DNA of 64,000 nucleotides from Apostichopus japonicus (Eukaryota; Echinodermata; Holothuroidea; Aspidochirotida; Stichopodidae), in the NCBI RefSeq assembly GCF_037975245.1, contig NC_092576.1, positions 25,805,611 to 25,869,610 of the forward strand, given 5' to 3'. Below, in pieces: positions 33,001-43,841 of this stretch. The notes beneath the pieces are model-generated. The model saw nothing but the letters and a program-made list of their open reading frames with translations. It had not been told where the DNA came from and searched no databases. Positions within the stretch are counted from its first letter, which is position 1, and the number at the start of each line of letters is the position of its first letter. The position numbers were made by a program, and so were the translations under genes.

Positions 33001-35082
33001 AATTATTAGTCCGTAGACTTGCTTGAAGTATGAGTAATGACTGTGACGGTAATTGGTTGATTACTTACTTGTTCTGTCGATTAAGGTCTGTGCTTGCTCT
33101 TCCATCCATTTCTGATAATATATTCTAACGTTATCTTTGTGTTTCCGGCCATTACAATGCGTTTTCCTCACTGACGGCTGCAAACAGACCAAAAATGTGA
33201 GAAATGCTTTCAAAGAAATTTCACATGAACTTTCTTTAACTTCCGTCCTTTTGTTTATACAGGTCTCCTATTACTATGCTTATGGAATATGAAATGATTG
33301 CCATATTTAAGCTACGATACTGATATGTTTGTTTGCACAGCAAATATTGTAGTGAGGGAACAATGCAGTTGGAACAGAAAGCGAAATAAAGAGATAATTT
33401 TCATTCATTTCAATACACTTGGGTACTTTCCTATTGGCAGCGGTAGTAGAAGTACACACTGTTTTGTACTGCATACTGTACTACAGTATACTGGAAATCT
33501 TAGAAATAACCCGCTTGGAGATTCACTTCTCTACTAATGAAAATCTGGTTGAAATCTCACTTGTACTAGAAAATGAAGTAACCAGAAGTTATCAATTCTT
33601 AGGTAAAGAAAACCATTCATTGATCATCGAAGGAAATATTGATATAAGGGACGTTGTGGTCAAGTGGTTAAGGCAGTGGACTTGTGATCTAAGGATTACA
33701 GGTTCGAGCCCTGGCCAGATCATTGCGTTGTGTCCTTGGGCAAGGCGATTTATCTCCATTGCCTCTCTTCACCCAGGTGTATAAATGGGGACCTGCGAGG
33801 TAACTTGTAAATATAGTTGCGTGCGCCGGTTTGTGGCTGCACCCTATGTGGCTGCACCCCCGGGGGACACGTGGTTGTGGTGCACTGTGGTGCTCCAGGA
33901 GAGATTGATTGAATTGTGCACACTTTGGTGCGTGGGTGTGACAAGTTACCAATGACCAGGGGTTAATAATAATCAGCGCATTGAGACTTGAGTGTGTATT
34001 TGCGCTTTTTAAGAACTGTGTATTATTATTATTATTATAAGTTTGCCACAAGTTTACACAGAGTGACGGAGAGAAATTGAAGGCAATCTCTCCCCGTTGG
34101 AATTTATCACACAGAGCAAGCACCACTGCAGAAACTTGGTGAAGCCACAGTATACAGGTACAGAAACATGTCAGCCATGGGATTTAATCGTTGAGAGACT
34201 TTCTGATCAGTTTCTATTGCCAGAGAGGCCTCACTCAATATGTGAATACAAAGACAATCAATACTGTACATACATATATTCATAACTGTAGCAGAAACTA
34301 TTTAGCTCATTCTCATCAGATTACTTGCATCTAAACTAAACCTGCACAGCTCACACACAAACTACATCTAGACAAGGAGGGCAGAGCACTTACAACAGGC
34401 AGACAGATATGCCAAGATTTCTCAAAATTAGAGAGATTTTACAATTTTTCATCCTAAAAATGGAGAAGAAAAAATGCAAAGAATTGGGCTAAATCAAAGT
34501 CATCCTGTAACATAGAGATATCTGTGGGTTTTAACACATCACCTCTGCAGTAAAAGTACATGTGATTATATTGTGCTCACCTGAGTGCTGCAGAACACAA
34601 TGCAACATTTGGTAGAATGCATTTTTTTTACAATTATTGATGAAGAGAATTGTTCTCCATATTCAAACGTATATGCACGGCCCTCAAAGCTGATAACAAA
34701 TTAGACGAACATTTCCTGTAGAAATCTCAACTTTTGTTGGGATGGAAATTATACCAAATATCAGGAACCGTGAGATTCCCTTAAAAAATATATTTAAAAA
34801 TAGACTCCCACTTGAACAGGGAGTTTACAGGTCTAGAAAACAAAATAAGATTCAATGGATGGAACCAATCAGTTGTAATTGGATGCAGTGCACAAACTAT
34901 GTAATGGGATGCAGTGTGCAAACTATGTAATGGGATGCAGTGCACAAACTATGTAATGGGATGCAGTGCACAGACTATGTAATGGGATGCAGTACACAGA
35001 CTATGTAATGGGATGCAGTGCACAGACTATGTAACTTACAGAATCATGAGTAAGATATGTATCACAGTAGTCACAGTAGTAC
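29892..35082 (-). CDS. SNRPC: U1 small nuclear ribonucleoprotein C (U1-C), four coding exons found
   Basis: U1-C is a core protein of the U1 snRNP. Its zinc finger helps U1 hold the 5' splice site duplex in the nucleus. Coding exons on the minus strand, in order: 35082-35040, 33177-33069, 31829-31593, 30037-29892. All have AG...GT, phases agree, and the frame runs unbroken to TGA at 29892-29894, about 180 residues with a three-residue start exon (human is 159). The zinc finger has Cys6, Cys9, His24 and His30 in place, with '[14 protein letters not shown]' then '[16 protein letters not shown]'. The tail is rich in Pro, Gly and Met, typical of U1-C. The exon carrying ATG (about 8 coding bases) was not located upstream of 35082. 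Every intron except the last-mapped part is loaded with tandem repeats. Sequence shows no defect, so it is probably the working gene. Confidence 0.96.
30547..31590. repeat. Minisatellite, 30 bp unit, about 35 copies, in SNRPC intron
   Basis: The unit is 'aatgactaagggtaccctcc' plus 10 variable bases such as 'aagttgaagt' or 'aagatatagt'. Each unit carries the palindrome GGGTACCC. The length (10 codons) never slips, so both strands stay open, giving false ORFs of 171-271 codons. The last unit reaches 31590, two bases from the end of SNRPC exon 31593-31829, so the array overlaps that exon's 5' splice site. Confidence 0.98.
31593..31829 (-). CDS. SNRPC: SNRPC proline/glycine/methionine-rich exon
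   Basis: The acceptor (minus) is 'ccttctgtag' and the donor is 'gaccaa|gtaagt'. It encodes '[14 protein letters not shown]' (compare human TTAAFQQGKIPPTPF), then '[20 protein letters not shown]' and '[20 protein letters not shown]'. Phase 1 in and phase 1 out fit both neighbours. Confidence 0.94.
31933..32810. repeat. Satellite, 34 bp unit, about 26 copies, in SNRPC intron
   Basis: The unit is 'cacacagatatctgaatcta' plus 'ctctatgcatttaa'. Copies are nearly identical, with single-base variants (ccgaat, cagaat, cattaaac) scattered, which suggests recent spread or gene conversion. It lies about 100 bp upstream (on the minus strand) of the exon at 31593-31829 and 260 bp past the donor at 33068. 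Confidence 0.98.
33069..33177 (-). CDS. SNRPC: SNRPC zinc-finger exon (His side)
   Basis: The acceptor (minus) is 'tgtttgcag' and the donor is 'gaacaa|gtaagt'. It encodes '[20 protein letters not shown]' and '[16 protein letters not shown]', almost identical to human U1-C in this conserved region. The zinc-binding histidines are the H of 'KTHC' and of 'RKHK'. 36 codons plus 1 base. Confidence 0.96.
33652..34040 (+). mobile_element. tRNA-derived SINE
   Basis: The head holds pol III promoter boxes: A box 'tggtcaagtgg' and B box 'ggttcgagcc'. A body follows with 'tgtgtccttgggcaaggcg' and 'cacccaggtgtataaatggg', a central segment seen in many invertebrate and fish SINEs. It ends with 'gcgctttttaagaactgtg' and an ATT-repeat tail (34021-34039). 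The first and last tRNA-like bases do not pair, so it is not a functional tRNA gene. It sits in an SNRPC intron, antisense to the gene. Confidence 0.85.
34875..35034. repeat. Minisatellite, 26 bp unit, 6 copies, at SNRPC 5' splice site
   Basis: The unit is 'gtaatgggatgcagtgcaca' plus 'aactat' (or gactat). The last unit ends about 5-9 bases inside the intron that follows exon 35082-35040. It is close to, and may include, the end of the donor consensus. Confidence 0.95.
35040..35082 (-). CDS. SNRPC: SNRPC zinc-finger exon (Cys side)
   Basis: A 43 base exon: one base completes a codon, then 14 codons '[14 protein letters not shown]'. The acceptor (minus) is 'tttttctacag' and the donor is 'gattct|gtaagt'. 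The CxxC pair is the first half of the U1-C zinc finger. The sequence is nearly invariant in animals (human [14 protein letters not shown]). The preceding exon must supply ATG plus five bases and was not found. Confidence 0.95.
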
Positions 35083-35485
35083 CTGTAGAAAAACAAAAAC
35101 AAAATTAAAATTATAACATAGCAAAAATAAATACTGCAGATGCATGTACATCAATATAATGTATATGTTCACATTGAAGTAAATTAGAGTAACTTTGAGA
35201 ATGAAAGTTAGATGTTTCCATGTGAGCGATAAAGTAAATGATGTATATCATATAATTACCATAAACATTAATTACTATATTAATACAGATGGTACAAACA
35301 AAGAATCAAAAGATGAACTTTTGTAGTATCAGCTGCAACTTAAGTAGAAAGAATAAACGTTTGGATCGTAGAAGACCCTGTCACAGCAATAGTACTAGTA
35401 GTGTCTACGACGGTGTACTATGTGTGGGCTAGTATGTGTGTTCTAGTATGTGTGTACTAGTAGTACACACATATACCATGTCACC

Positions 35486-35853
35486 TTAAAGGCATTGAAG
35501 ACTTGCCCCAAAAACCATGTGCCGCGCTAAGAAAAAGTCAACTTTATGTTGCTTGCAAGTGAAGTTTTCTTCTTGTCGCTACAAAATGCAGACAGTAATG
35601 AAACGTGATACCTTGTTATCTTTTATCTAGACCTGAGATGTCCATCGCTGCTATATACACTGTGTTGTGGGTATTAACCGTAGCTGTATGTATTGACTGT
35701 ATACTGGTGTCTAATTACAGACGGTAGCAAGTTGTATGTGTATAATGCTGGGATCGATGGTGGTGTCTTACACTTCTGTTTCACCTCATTTGAAACTAGG
35801 TTAAATGACCGACATGAGACGTTTCTTTGTGCGCGAGTCTTCACACCCTTTAA
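35486..35853. mobile_element. MITE-like element copy B (368 bp, TTAA ends)
   Basis: Partner of 26468-26835. The left end is TTAAAGGCATTGAAGACTTG; the inverted right end reads TTAAAGGGTGTGAAGACTCG on the other strand. It lies upstream of the SNRPC exons found, in the likely first intron or promoter side. Confidence 0.82.
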
Positions 35854-36758
35854 ACAGATCCGATGGGAATTGAAACTTACTTCATTTCAGATGTATTCAA
35901 TGCACAAGGGCAGATGGATAAGGACGTCCTGCAAACCTAAAGAATATATAATGAAAAACATGATATTATAAATCATTTAAAATAAATCAATAAGAATTAA
36001 AAAGGCTAAAAGCTGTGACATCCAGGTGGAGATATTTATTAAATTATTTTTAAGGTCCTCGTGTAGAGTCCGTGTAGACTATAGTGGAACAACATTCTGG
36101 ATCAAATATGAAATGGATTGACATTTCTAATAAGATAAGATTAAAATTTAAAGTTGACAAAACTTAAACTAAAAGTTTCCAGGTATCAACACACATACAG
36201 TGAACTATTAAACAAACAAACGGACATTACAAATGCAAACTTTACAAGCTTAAGCCTCAAATGCAACAGCAGGTGCTGCTTCCAAAACCATTCTAAAATT
36301 GGATTTACAAATACATATCATAACAACACACATATAATTCAAGGTACTATATATATACTACAAAGTACAAACTAACATAAGTATATTAAACCATGAAAAC
36401 AATTTAGTATTTCGGGCATTTCTCTCTATATGTATTTTTTCTTTATAATTTACTCTTTGCATACAGTAGTTTGTTTATGTGTGGTCAAACAATTCATTGT
36501 GAAAATCTCTTAAGTAAAACAGTCATTAACCCCCCCTCCCCCCTCCCCCCACTTGGGAATACATATCAGCAATTTCACTACTTTCAAGATTGTCCAACAA
36601 ACAGGAGACTAGATGACTAATAACAGTTGGTTGACAGTGGTTTAGCAACAAAGGTTCAGGTACTAATTTAGAATCAGTACCATTCGACTACCCGACAGAC
36701 TCATTCACTCGGTGCACCTATTCACTGACTGTTATTAGTTAGCTTACCCATTCATATG
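35854..36758. other. No gene recognised
   Basis: AT-rich sequence. A C-rich low-complexity patch lies at about 36530-36550. The SNRPC start exon was looked for here (ATGCC?AA before GT on the minus strand) and not seen. Confidence 0.5.
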
Positions 36759-37654
36759 CAGACCTGTCAACTCTCCCGGTTTTACCGGGAGACTCCTGGT
36801 TTTTACCTGAATTTCCCCGCCTCCTGGTTTCATATTCTATTCTCTCGTTTTTTTAATGTGTCATCACTTGCGAAATTTCTGAATATAGCCAACAGTTAGT
36901 TCTATGCCTATCGCGTAATAAGTGTACTCTAAAAATAGATTGACTGTTTATAAACACGTTACGATTGACACAGTGCTGTGCGGGACTCTCGACCAATATC
37001 AGGCTGCTTTGTCGGTTCTCAGACTTCACCCAATGTCGTTATTGTACATTAGCCTTGGTCGAGTCCTGAATACAGTACAGTAGTACGGCGTGCACTGTGC
37101 ATATGCCATGGTGCACAAGTTTAATAAACACAAGTTGTCACTTGTTTGTTTAAGCGGCGTACCAAATGTGTGCAGTTCACATGTAGGCTACCTATATACG
37201 ACAAAAAACAGTTAAGTTCTATGCTGGCAAAAACTTTACCTGCGTCCTCTTACAGTAGATGCTAGGTGAGTATCACAGCTTAAACTACGATTTAAGAAAC
37301 GGCTGTTTCAAACATCTCACTAATTCTTTCAGCGACTTAAATCCCTTTTCTTTGAGCACAATAGCATAACCTGCGTATAAACTAGTACAGGGATTATGTG
37401 AGGTGTCTACGCGGCAATTTGTTTGTCAACAACTTTATACGCGATTGTTCTTGTTTATATGTCTTTATACGATCCTGTGTGTGTACACATGTCCAGTTAT
37501 ACATGAGCGGTACTGTAGACTATTTATTTAGGAGTATTTATATAATTTCAGTTGAAAATTACCAACCTCCCTATTTACCCCTTATTCTCCCGGTTTTTTG
37601 GCCCTGAAAAAGTTTAGTCTCCCTATTTTGGGGTCAAACAGGTTGACAGGTCTG
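36759..37654. mobile_element. Non-autonomous DNA element, 896 bp, CAGACCTGTCAAC termini
   Basis: The ends are inverted copies: CAGACCTGTCAAC at 36759-36771, and its complement GTTGACAGGTCTG at 37642-37654. CATATG flanks both sides directly (36753-36758 and 37655-37660), a possible 6 bp target duplication, though CATATG is itself a palindrome. Termini starting CAG are like those of hAT elements, whose duplications are usually 8 bp. No transposase inside. Confidence 0.7.
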
Positions 37655-37673
37655 CATATGGTACATATGGTAT

Positions 37674-38229
37674 CCAGTCAAAACGTCCCTTTACCAAAAT
37701 GTCCCCGCTTTTTTAAGACCAAAACGTCCCAGCAGTCAAAACGTCCCCGCTTTTAAAATCAGTTGGAATGCAAGTGTGGATGTTTTTAGTTCAAATCAAA
37801 GAGTAATGATAGGTATAGTTTAGGTTGAAAACACAGTTTTTAGCAGATACATATATATTGTATAGTATATGCATCCAAATTCATTTTTAATTCCTCTTGT
37901 ATAATATTTTTTGTTTTCCTTAATTCGTTAATTCACTGAAAAACATACAGCGATATACCTTTTTCATACCAAACATAATTAAACGATAAAGTCCCTTATG
38001 ATTTATTTAGCGCCTGTAATCCAACTTGCATGCCTATAACTTAGCCAAATTATAACTTAAAATTAATATATATTCACAACTATGAACGAATGTGATAGAC
38101 GGGGACGTTTTGACTTACAGGGACGTTTTGACCAACGGGGAAGTTTTGACCAACGGGCACGTTTTGACCAAAAGCGGGGACGTTTTGGTACGGGGACGTT
38201 TTGGTAAGGGGACGTTTTGACTGGTAACA
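37674..38229. mobile_element. TIR element built of CAAAACGTCCCC-type repeats
   Basis: The left arm (37674 to about 37765) and the inverted right arm (about 38100-38224) both begin CCAGTCAAAACGTCCC. They are made of repeated 'caaaacgtcccc' words, 3-4 on the left and 6 on the right. GTACATATGGTAT occurs on both sides (37661-37673 and 38230-38242), a possible 13 base duplication, abutting the left end exactly and the right end after 'taaca'. The middle is AT-rich and non-coding. It lies 20 bp from the preceding element. Confidence 0.65.
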
Positions 38230-38242
38230 GTACATATGGTAT

Positions 38243-39283
38243 AGGCTAGGCCTATATAAGTTAGGGCAAGGTTCAATGTAATTAGTTACATTTTGTACAT
38301 TACCTTTTATTACTGGAAGTCCAAACATTAAAAAATATCCTAGCAACAACAAAGGTGGTCTCCACCATAGTGAAAGATGATTTATGATTAGGCTTAAGTA
38401 CTGTAGTAGGCTACATTGACTTAGCTGGGCCTAACCTAGCATAGGCTACAATAAGCAACTTATTTGTAACCTGTTGTAACGTATCGTTAGCAGTCCTTGC
38501 TTACCTGTACAGTTACTAAACCCCAAGGGTGTTTATAGATAAGTTAGTCTTATTTGGGTTCTACCGTTAGACCTTTCTTCGATTTGGTTAACTTAGAATA
38601 TATCGATGATTCCGTTCACTGCCTTGTGCTCCAGTCCTTCGTAGCTCTGTAATAAGTTCTGTTTACATGTCGTATAATGCTATTGTAGGCTAGGCGCATA
38701 TGACTTTCGTACACTTCTATACCAACTGACCACGTACTTTCGCCGTACCCACGCCGACCTTGTTAGTAATAAGAACACAGCTACTGTATGTATGTATGGA
38801 ACGCCAAATAACCACATCATCACCAATTGCATTGCAATGGGTAGCCTACAGTATTCAGTCCAAGGATAATGATATATGACATCGTTACAATTGAGCTGAA
38901 ATGTTGTTTTTGCTTTTACACTTAAAGATTTGTTCGCACAGGCGGTGTTGTAGACTCGAATCAGACTCGAGTCACAATTTTTCTTTCTTGTGACTCAGCT
39001 ATACAAGATCATGTTGTCTGTTACCTCGAGAAGTTCTTTTATCTCCGTTGGCGTTTAGTTAAGTTTTAATTCGTTTTCGAAATATAATCCTGTCCCCGTT
39101 TTAGTACACTACTTGCAGATCCCCAGCATAAAGCGAGAGTGATATGACAATGCTTTGGGGGTTAGGGTTGGGTGGTTGGGGGAAATCATCACCTCTAACG
39201 CAGGTGGAATTCATCATGTTTTTGTTGGAAAACGAATAGTGCGGGAGATATTTTTGTGAAAATCGGGCAAATGGTTAAACTTA

Positions 39284-39284
<1 letters not shown>
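38243..39284. other. No gene recognised
   Basis: No convincing coding sequence or repeat structure was seen. 'taggc' words are frequent, as in much of the single-copy sequence here. Confidence 0.4.

Positions 39285-39287
<3 letters not shown>

Positions 39288-39326
<39 letters not shown>
39288..39326. repeat. (ATT)n microsatellite
   Basis: About 13 uninterrupted ATT units. Confidence 0.95.
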
Positions 39327-39384
39327 GTAATGACTTCACTAAAAATGATAACCGATATAGAAGGGTAACTTATTTTATGTAATT

Positions 39385-39525
39385 GGCATGCGATGTAATA
39401 ACCGATGCATGCCTATATGAGATGTACATTATTCTGTTGAGCGTGCTGAGCGCGCGAAAGATTTTGGTTATATTTTTCGGGCAAGTCGTACAGCCCCCTC
39501 GAATCAAATTGGGCTCTTATGTCTA
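39385..39525. repeat. Dispersed repeat, copy 1
   Basis: It shares several blocks with 41955-42095: 'cgatgtaat(a/g)accgatgc', 'gattttggttatatttttcgggc(a/g)ag' and 'tacagcccc'. Both copies have the same orientation. No family assigned. Confidence 0.7.
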
Positions 39526-41954
39526 TGGTATCCAATATTATTAAACCCACCTAAGCGTTGTAGCTTCTGTACGGTTACATCAATTGCCAGTCCCCTTACA
39601 GAAACGGCCCCGATATAGACTTTCCTAAAACCTTCGAATTCTAGCTATACGCATCTATACACTCTATATAATGGCCCATATCGGTTATGTAGGAGCAACA
39701 AAGTAGTGTGGGCAAGCAGGAAAAAAAAGACGTTCGGGATCATCCGTCACCATGAGAATTTAAGCTTTGTGGATGATATACGGAGGCCGAGAGAGAACAT
39801 CGAAACTTCAACATTCAGGTCAAAATTATGACTACCTTATAATTTCCCTGAACTTTAATCCTTTGTCTCAAAATCTCGACAATTTCATCTTACATTTTTG
39901 GACAAATTCTTCCGAAATTGAGACTGTTTCGACTTTTATCTTTATGAAATTTCGACAAATTATACTACAACTTTAACTATTTATCTCATATTTGATTTAA
40001 CTCATTCTGTGTAGAATACTCAGTTGAGAAGATCGTTGATCTTGATATTTCGATTATACATATTTTTCATAACTTCGAATTCACATATTTATTTTTGTAA
40101 AGTTTTTTATCCCTGAATCATGACTTTTCATTACAATTACCACAACAACTTCAAAACAATAGGATATTTTGTCAAGGACAAACTAAAACGAATGACAGCG
40201 AATGACCGAATGACAATTGACTTTGTACAGGGTTAATTATCATATGCGAATGACAGCGAATGACAGCGAATGAAAACGAATGACAACGAATGACAACGAA
40301 GGACGGTGGTGAGTGGAGATAGAATGATTAGCGGAGTGGAGTAAATGCGGTTATTGGTTTTCTGCGCAAAAATGATTTGAGAGAAATCGCATGTTACGTG
40401 GTTGCAGGGTTTTGGTGTAATTTACGGATAGAAACCACAGGGACAGCTTTTGTGTGAGAATGCGCTTGAGTGATGTGCTTTTGACATTTACCTCTGTAGA
40501 TTTATATAGAAAGATAACTGAAGAAATTGTTAGGTGCTGGCTGATAGGTATGTTTGAAACTGATATATCCACGATTAATTTGGGTGGAAAATGCTATGAT
40601 ATTTTCTCGGATTTTTGCAGTTTTAACCCCGATTTTAGATATGGCGCCCCTTTGCCCCCTTCCCTACGCCGCTGTTACAGAGTAGCTCCTTAACTGGCGC
40701 TGATTTCCTCTTTTTCCAGTCCCTTTTGCACACCCCCCTCCTTTAAAAAAAAAGGGTTTTTTTCCCCCTCATAGAAATGTCCAATATAAGGACTCTTCCT
40801 GAAAATTTTAGCTGTTTCAAGATTATAGTATTGTTAGTTTCTAACAATTAATATCGGAAAATGACGTTAAATTTACTTTTTAAAATCAGACTTACAATTT
40901 CGCTTACTATAAGGTGCGTTTGCAGGAGCGTATCCAGGATTTTCTAACCCGAGGGGCGCGAATTACTATCTAAGTGGAGCGCCACCATCGGTTGGCGCGG
41001 AGCGTACAAGAAATTTTCTGGTTTTTATACCCCCCAGATCACCGAAAATGGCACTTCTCGGGCTTGAAAATGACCAACCAGATGTACACTTTTGCCTGAG
41101 AACCAAGTATTTCCCAATAGTTTTTTTTTTCCATCCATAACCTTTTTGAAGATTGTCACCAGCTCACACATCACGTTCGACCTCATTGCATGTCCTGTGG
41201 ATCATTCATTGCTTTTGTAGGCGTTTCTACGTCACGGCCCACAATATCCGAAAGCTCCACTTTTCAAGGTTTTAAGCCTATTATTTGTTCAGAATTTGAA
41301 AATTCACATTTCTCGTGAGTAAAATCACTTCAAAACATTTCATAATGTTGCACAAATTCAATCTATGAAAAACCAATATAGAAAAACCTCCTTCAACCCC
41401 TATAACAGACAGGTCAAAAAACAGGTCACTAGTAGAGGGAAGTAGGATGAAGAATGTTGGTCAGGAAATTTTCGAAAATTCAGACACAGTTAATTTATTG
41501 GTGTACAAATATTAAAACCTCTTATAACGGCTATTATAAAACTTCGTTGAAGGAAATGAAATATAGCAGATATTTCCGATATCAGATATTTCGAAACCGA
41601 ACACTACACACATAGGTGTAGGAGGCGGGGGCTACAGCCCCCCCCCCCCAAACAAATTTTTCCCCTTGAAAATTCGGGCAATATGCTGAGAATTTTCGGG
41701 CACCTACTGAAATAAAAATAAATAGCAATAATGTAGGTTAAGGAAATGAATAATTGAAAAATTATCTCCTTGGTAATTAAAATGAAGTTCTAGGCTTGGC
41801 CGACTAATTCGCCATTACTACTGTAAAAGAGAGTTTTGACATAACTGGACCTGTATGCTTTTCTTCATCTACATAAGACATTTCGTTGTTTACATTAGCA
41901 TCCGGCGGTATACTGCGCAACTTTCACAGTTTCACTGACCGTACCGCACACGAT

Positions 41955-42095
41955 TCCATGCGATGTAATGACCGATGCTTGCCTATATGATAATGACCTT
42001 AACATGTTGAACGCGCGATTCGCGCGCGAAAAATTTTGGTTATATTTTTCGGGCGAGTCGTTACAGCCCCCAAATCCAATTTTGCTCATACGCCT
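41955..42095. repeat. Dispersed repeat, copy 2
   Basis: Partner of 39385-39525 with the same order of blocks. It contains a self-complementary run 'cgcgcgattcgcgcgcg' near 42012. Confidence 0.7.
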
Positions 42096-42734
42096 TTGAC
42101 TACACACATATGCAGTTTTGAGGCTGTTCATCCTAGAACATGCATTTTCATGCTCACTGATATCATGTAATATCTGCTCTTTGCTTTACAAATTCGAACA
42201 GGCGTGTAGCGAGTAATTTGCCAAGGTAGGGGCGAAGCCTCTAGGCAAACTATCTAAGCGTAGCGCCACCATGAGTTGGCGCGAAGCGTACAAGAAAATT
42301 TTGGCCGAAAATGCCACCCAGATCGCTGGAAATGACACTTCCCAGGCCTAGTAAGTAGCATCTAATCATTGTCTAGTTTGAAATTACTAGCGATATCATA
42401 AAGAAAATTTGCTCAGGGGGGGGGGGTGGTCGCAACCTTCCCGAAATTCGTCATGTTCCCCGACGACTCAGTCGAGTTCAAGACCAGCCACGTTGGTTCC
42501 ATAGCACAATTGTACAATTGTTTAAGGCGTCCATACACACATTCTCGTTATGATAGACCATATATAGTGTATAGATACATTAGTGAGAGAGGAAAAATGG
42601 AACGTCCAAAAATGGAGTTGTCGGTGTCAGGGGTAGGGTGAGGCACACGTCCCCTCCGTAATTCTCGATCTGTCACTGGCTACCCTGTGTATATAATAGG
42701 GATCAGCGCTGTAACTATGACTGTTCCTCTTTCT

Positions 42735-42885
42735 CTTCCCGAGGTCTTGGCGTTTATCTTCTACTCCCTCTTTTGCTCCTTTTTCTCTCTTTCTTCTTTT
42801 TCTTTTCCCTTCCTTCCTCTCCTTCCTCCTTTTTTCCCCCATTTTTCTCCTCTTTTTTTCTCTCCTCTTTTCCTTACCCGGGGGG
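42735..42885. repeat. Pyrimidine-rich tract
   Basis: About 150 bases, nearly all C and T on the plus strand. It produces arginine/lysine/glutamate-rich false ORFs on the minus strand and Ser/Phe/Pro-rich ones on the plus strand. Confidence 0.9.
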
Positions 42886-43841
42886 CGCGCCCCCAACGCC
42901 CCCCTGGATACGCGCCTGGTTTGTATCTTGTCCATACTTTACTAGATCTGTAAGCCAAGCACTTCGCGTCCACTCGGTTTGCGTGGCTTTAATATACCCA
43001 CGAAGTCTGAACTGTGATATCTGGTTGAAGCAAATGTCTGTGCTGTCATTACTGTCATTCGTTTTAGTCAACGCAATTTTTTAGTGTGTACAACATATTG
43101 TCATTCGTTATGTGTAACGCAATTTTCATTCGTTTTAGTAACACCCTTTTGTCAGCAGTACCAAAAACAATAAGGAAACCCTGACTAGAACTATGCTTAC
43201 TTAACACTTAACAGATATAGGGACGTTGTACGGATTTGCATATTGCCCCGGTTTATTGTGCCGCTATACGACGCATTTGTGGTTGCTCGTCATCCGATGA
43301 ATGGAGAGTAGAATCATCACAACTGTCACTAAGGTACGATGTTGGAACAGTCGAGGCAGGGACATATCTCTAGTGTCGGTGTTATATTCGGGAAGATTTC
43401 CATGGAGTAGTGGAACTGGTAGACCGGGTGATGGGCAAGGACGTATTTCCCTCCCGTGAACCGTTTTGTTTGGACCAGAGCCATTGGCGAGCTGAATGAC
43501 ATACACTGAGTTGTCATTTGGACGGGGGAGAACCTTATAAACGTCAGCTCCTCACTCATCTGCAATCTTGTGTCTTCCCGGGGTGGCTTTTTGTGTAGAC
43601 GTTGGTACCAATTTTCAGTGGTTTTTCCTCAGCACATTTGTCAAAGTATCGTTTACGTGCTGCAGCCTGATGTTTTAGCGTCTCCCCTGCTTTCTTGTGG
43701 GCCATCTGGAGGGCTTCATTATGTGCGAAAATTCACTCATCCACTGAATCTAAGGTTTGCGAGTGTGGTTGATTCAACAAGAAATCAAAACTTCTGGTAG
43801 ATACTCAGACCAGCGTCTCTTCTTAGAGGGTGGAAGTGTTT

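Larger units (their letters stand above)
40923..42918. mobile_element. Possible ~2 kb TIR element or nest of related elements
   Basis: The left end, 'caggagcgtatccagg' (40923-40938), faces its near-complement at 42903-42918 ('cctggatacgcgcctg'). Inside are two copies of a 'gcgccaccat(c/g)(g/a)gttggcgcg' block (about 40980 and 42256) and C/G-rich ends, usual for elements of this style in marine invertebrates. GTTTG flanks both ends. No transposase ORF was recognised. It may be several insertions, not one. Confidence 0.4.

Noticed and set aside
33652-33730. Functional tRNA gene
   Set aside because: The A and B boxes are present but the acceptor ends do not pair and a SINE body with ATT tail follows.
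36405-36425. Candidate SNRPC start exon (minus ATGCCCGAA)
   Set aside because: Not followed by a GT donor in the needed phase.
42627-43084. Lys/Arg/Glu-rich ORFs on the minus strand and Phe/Ser/Pro-rich ones on the plus strand
   Set aside because: Translation of a polypyrimidine tract.
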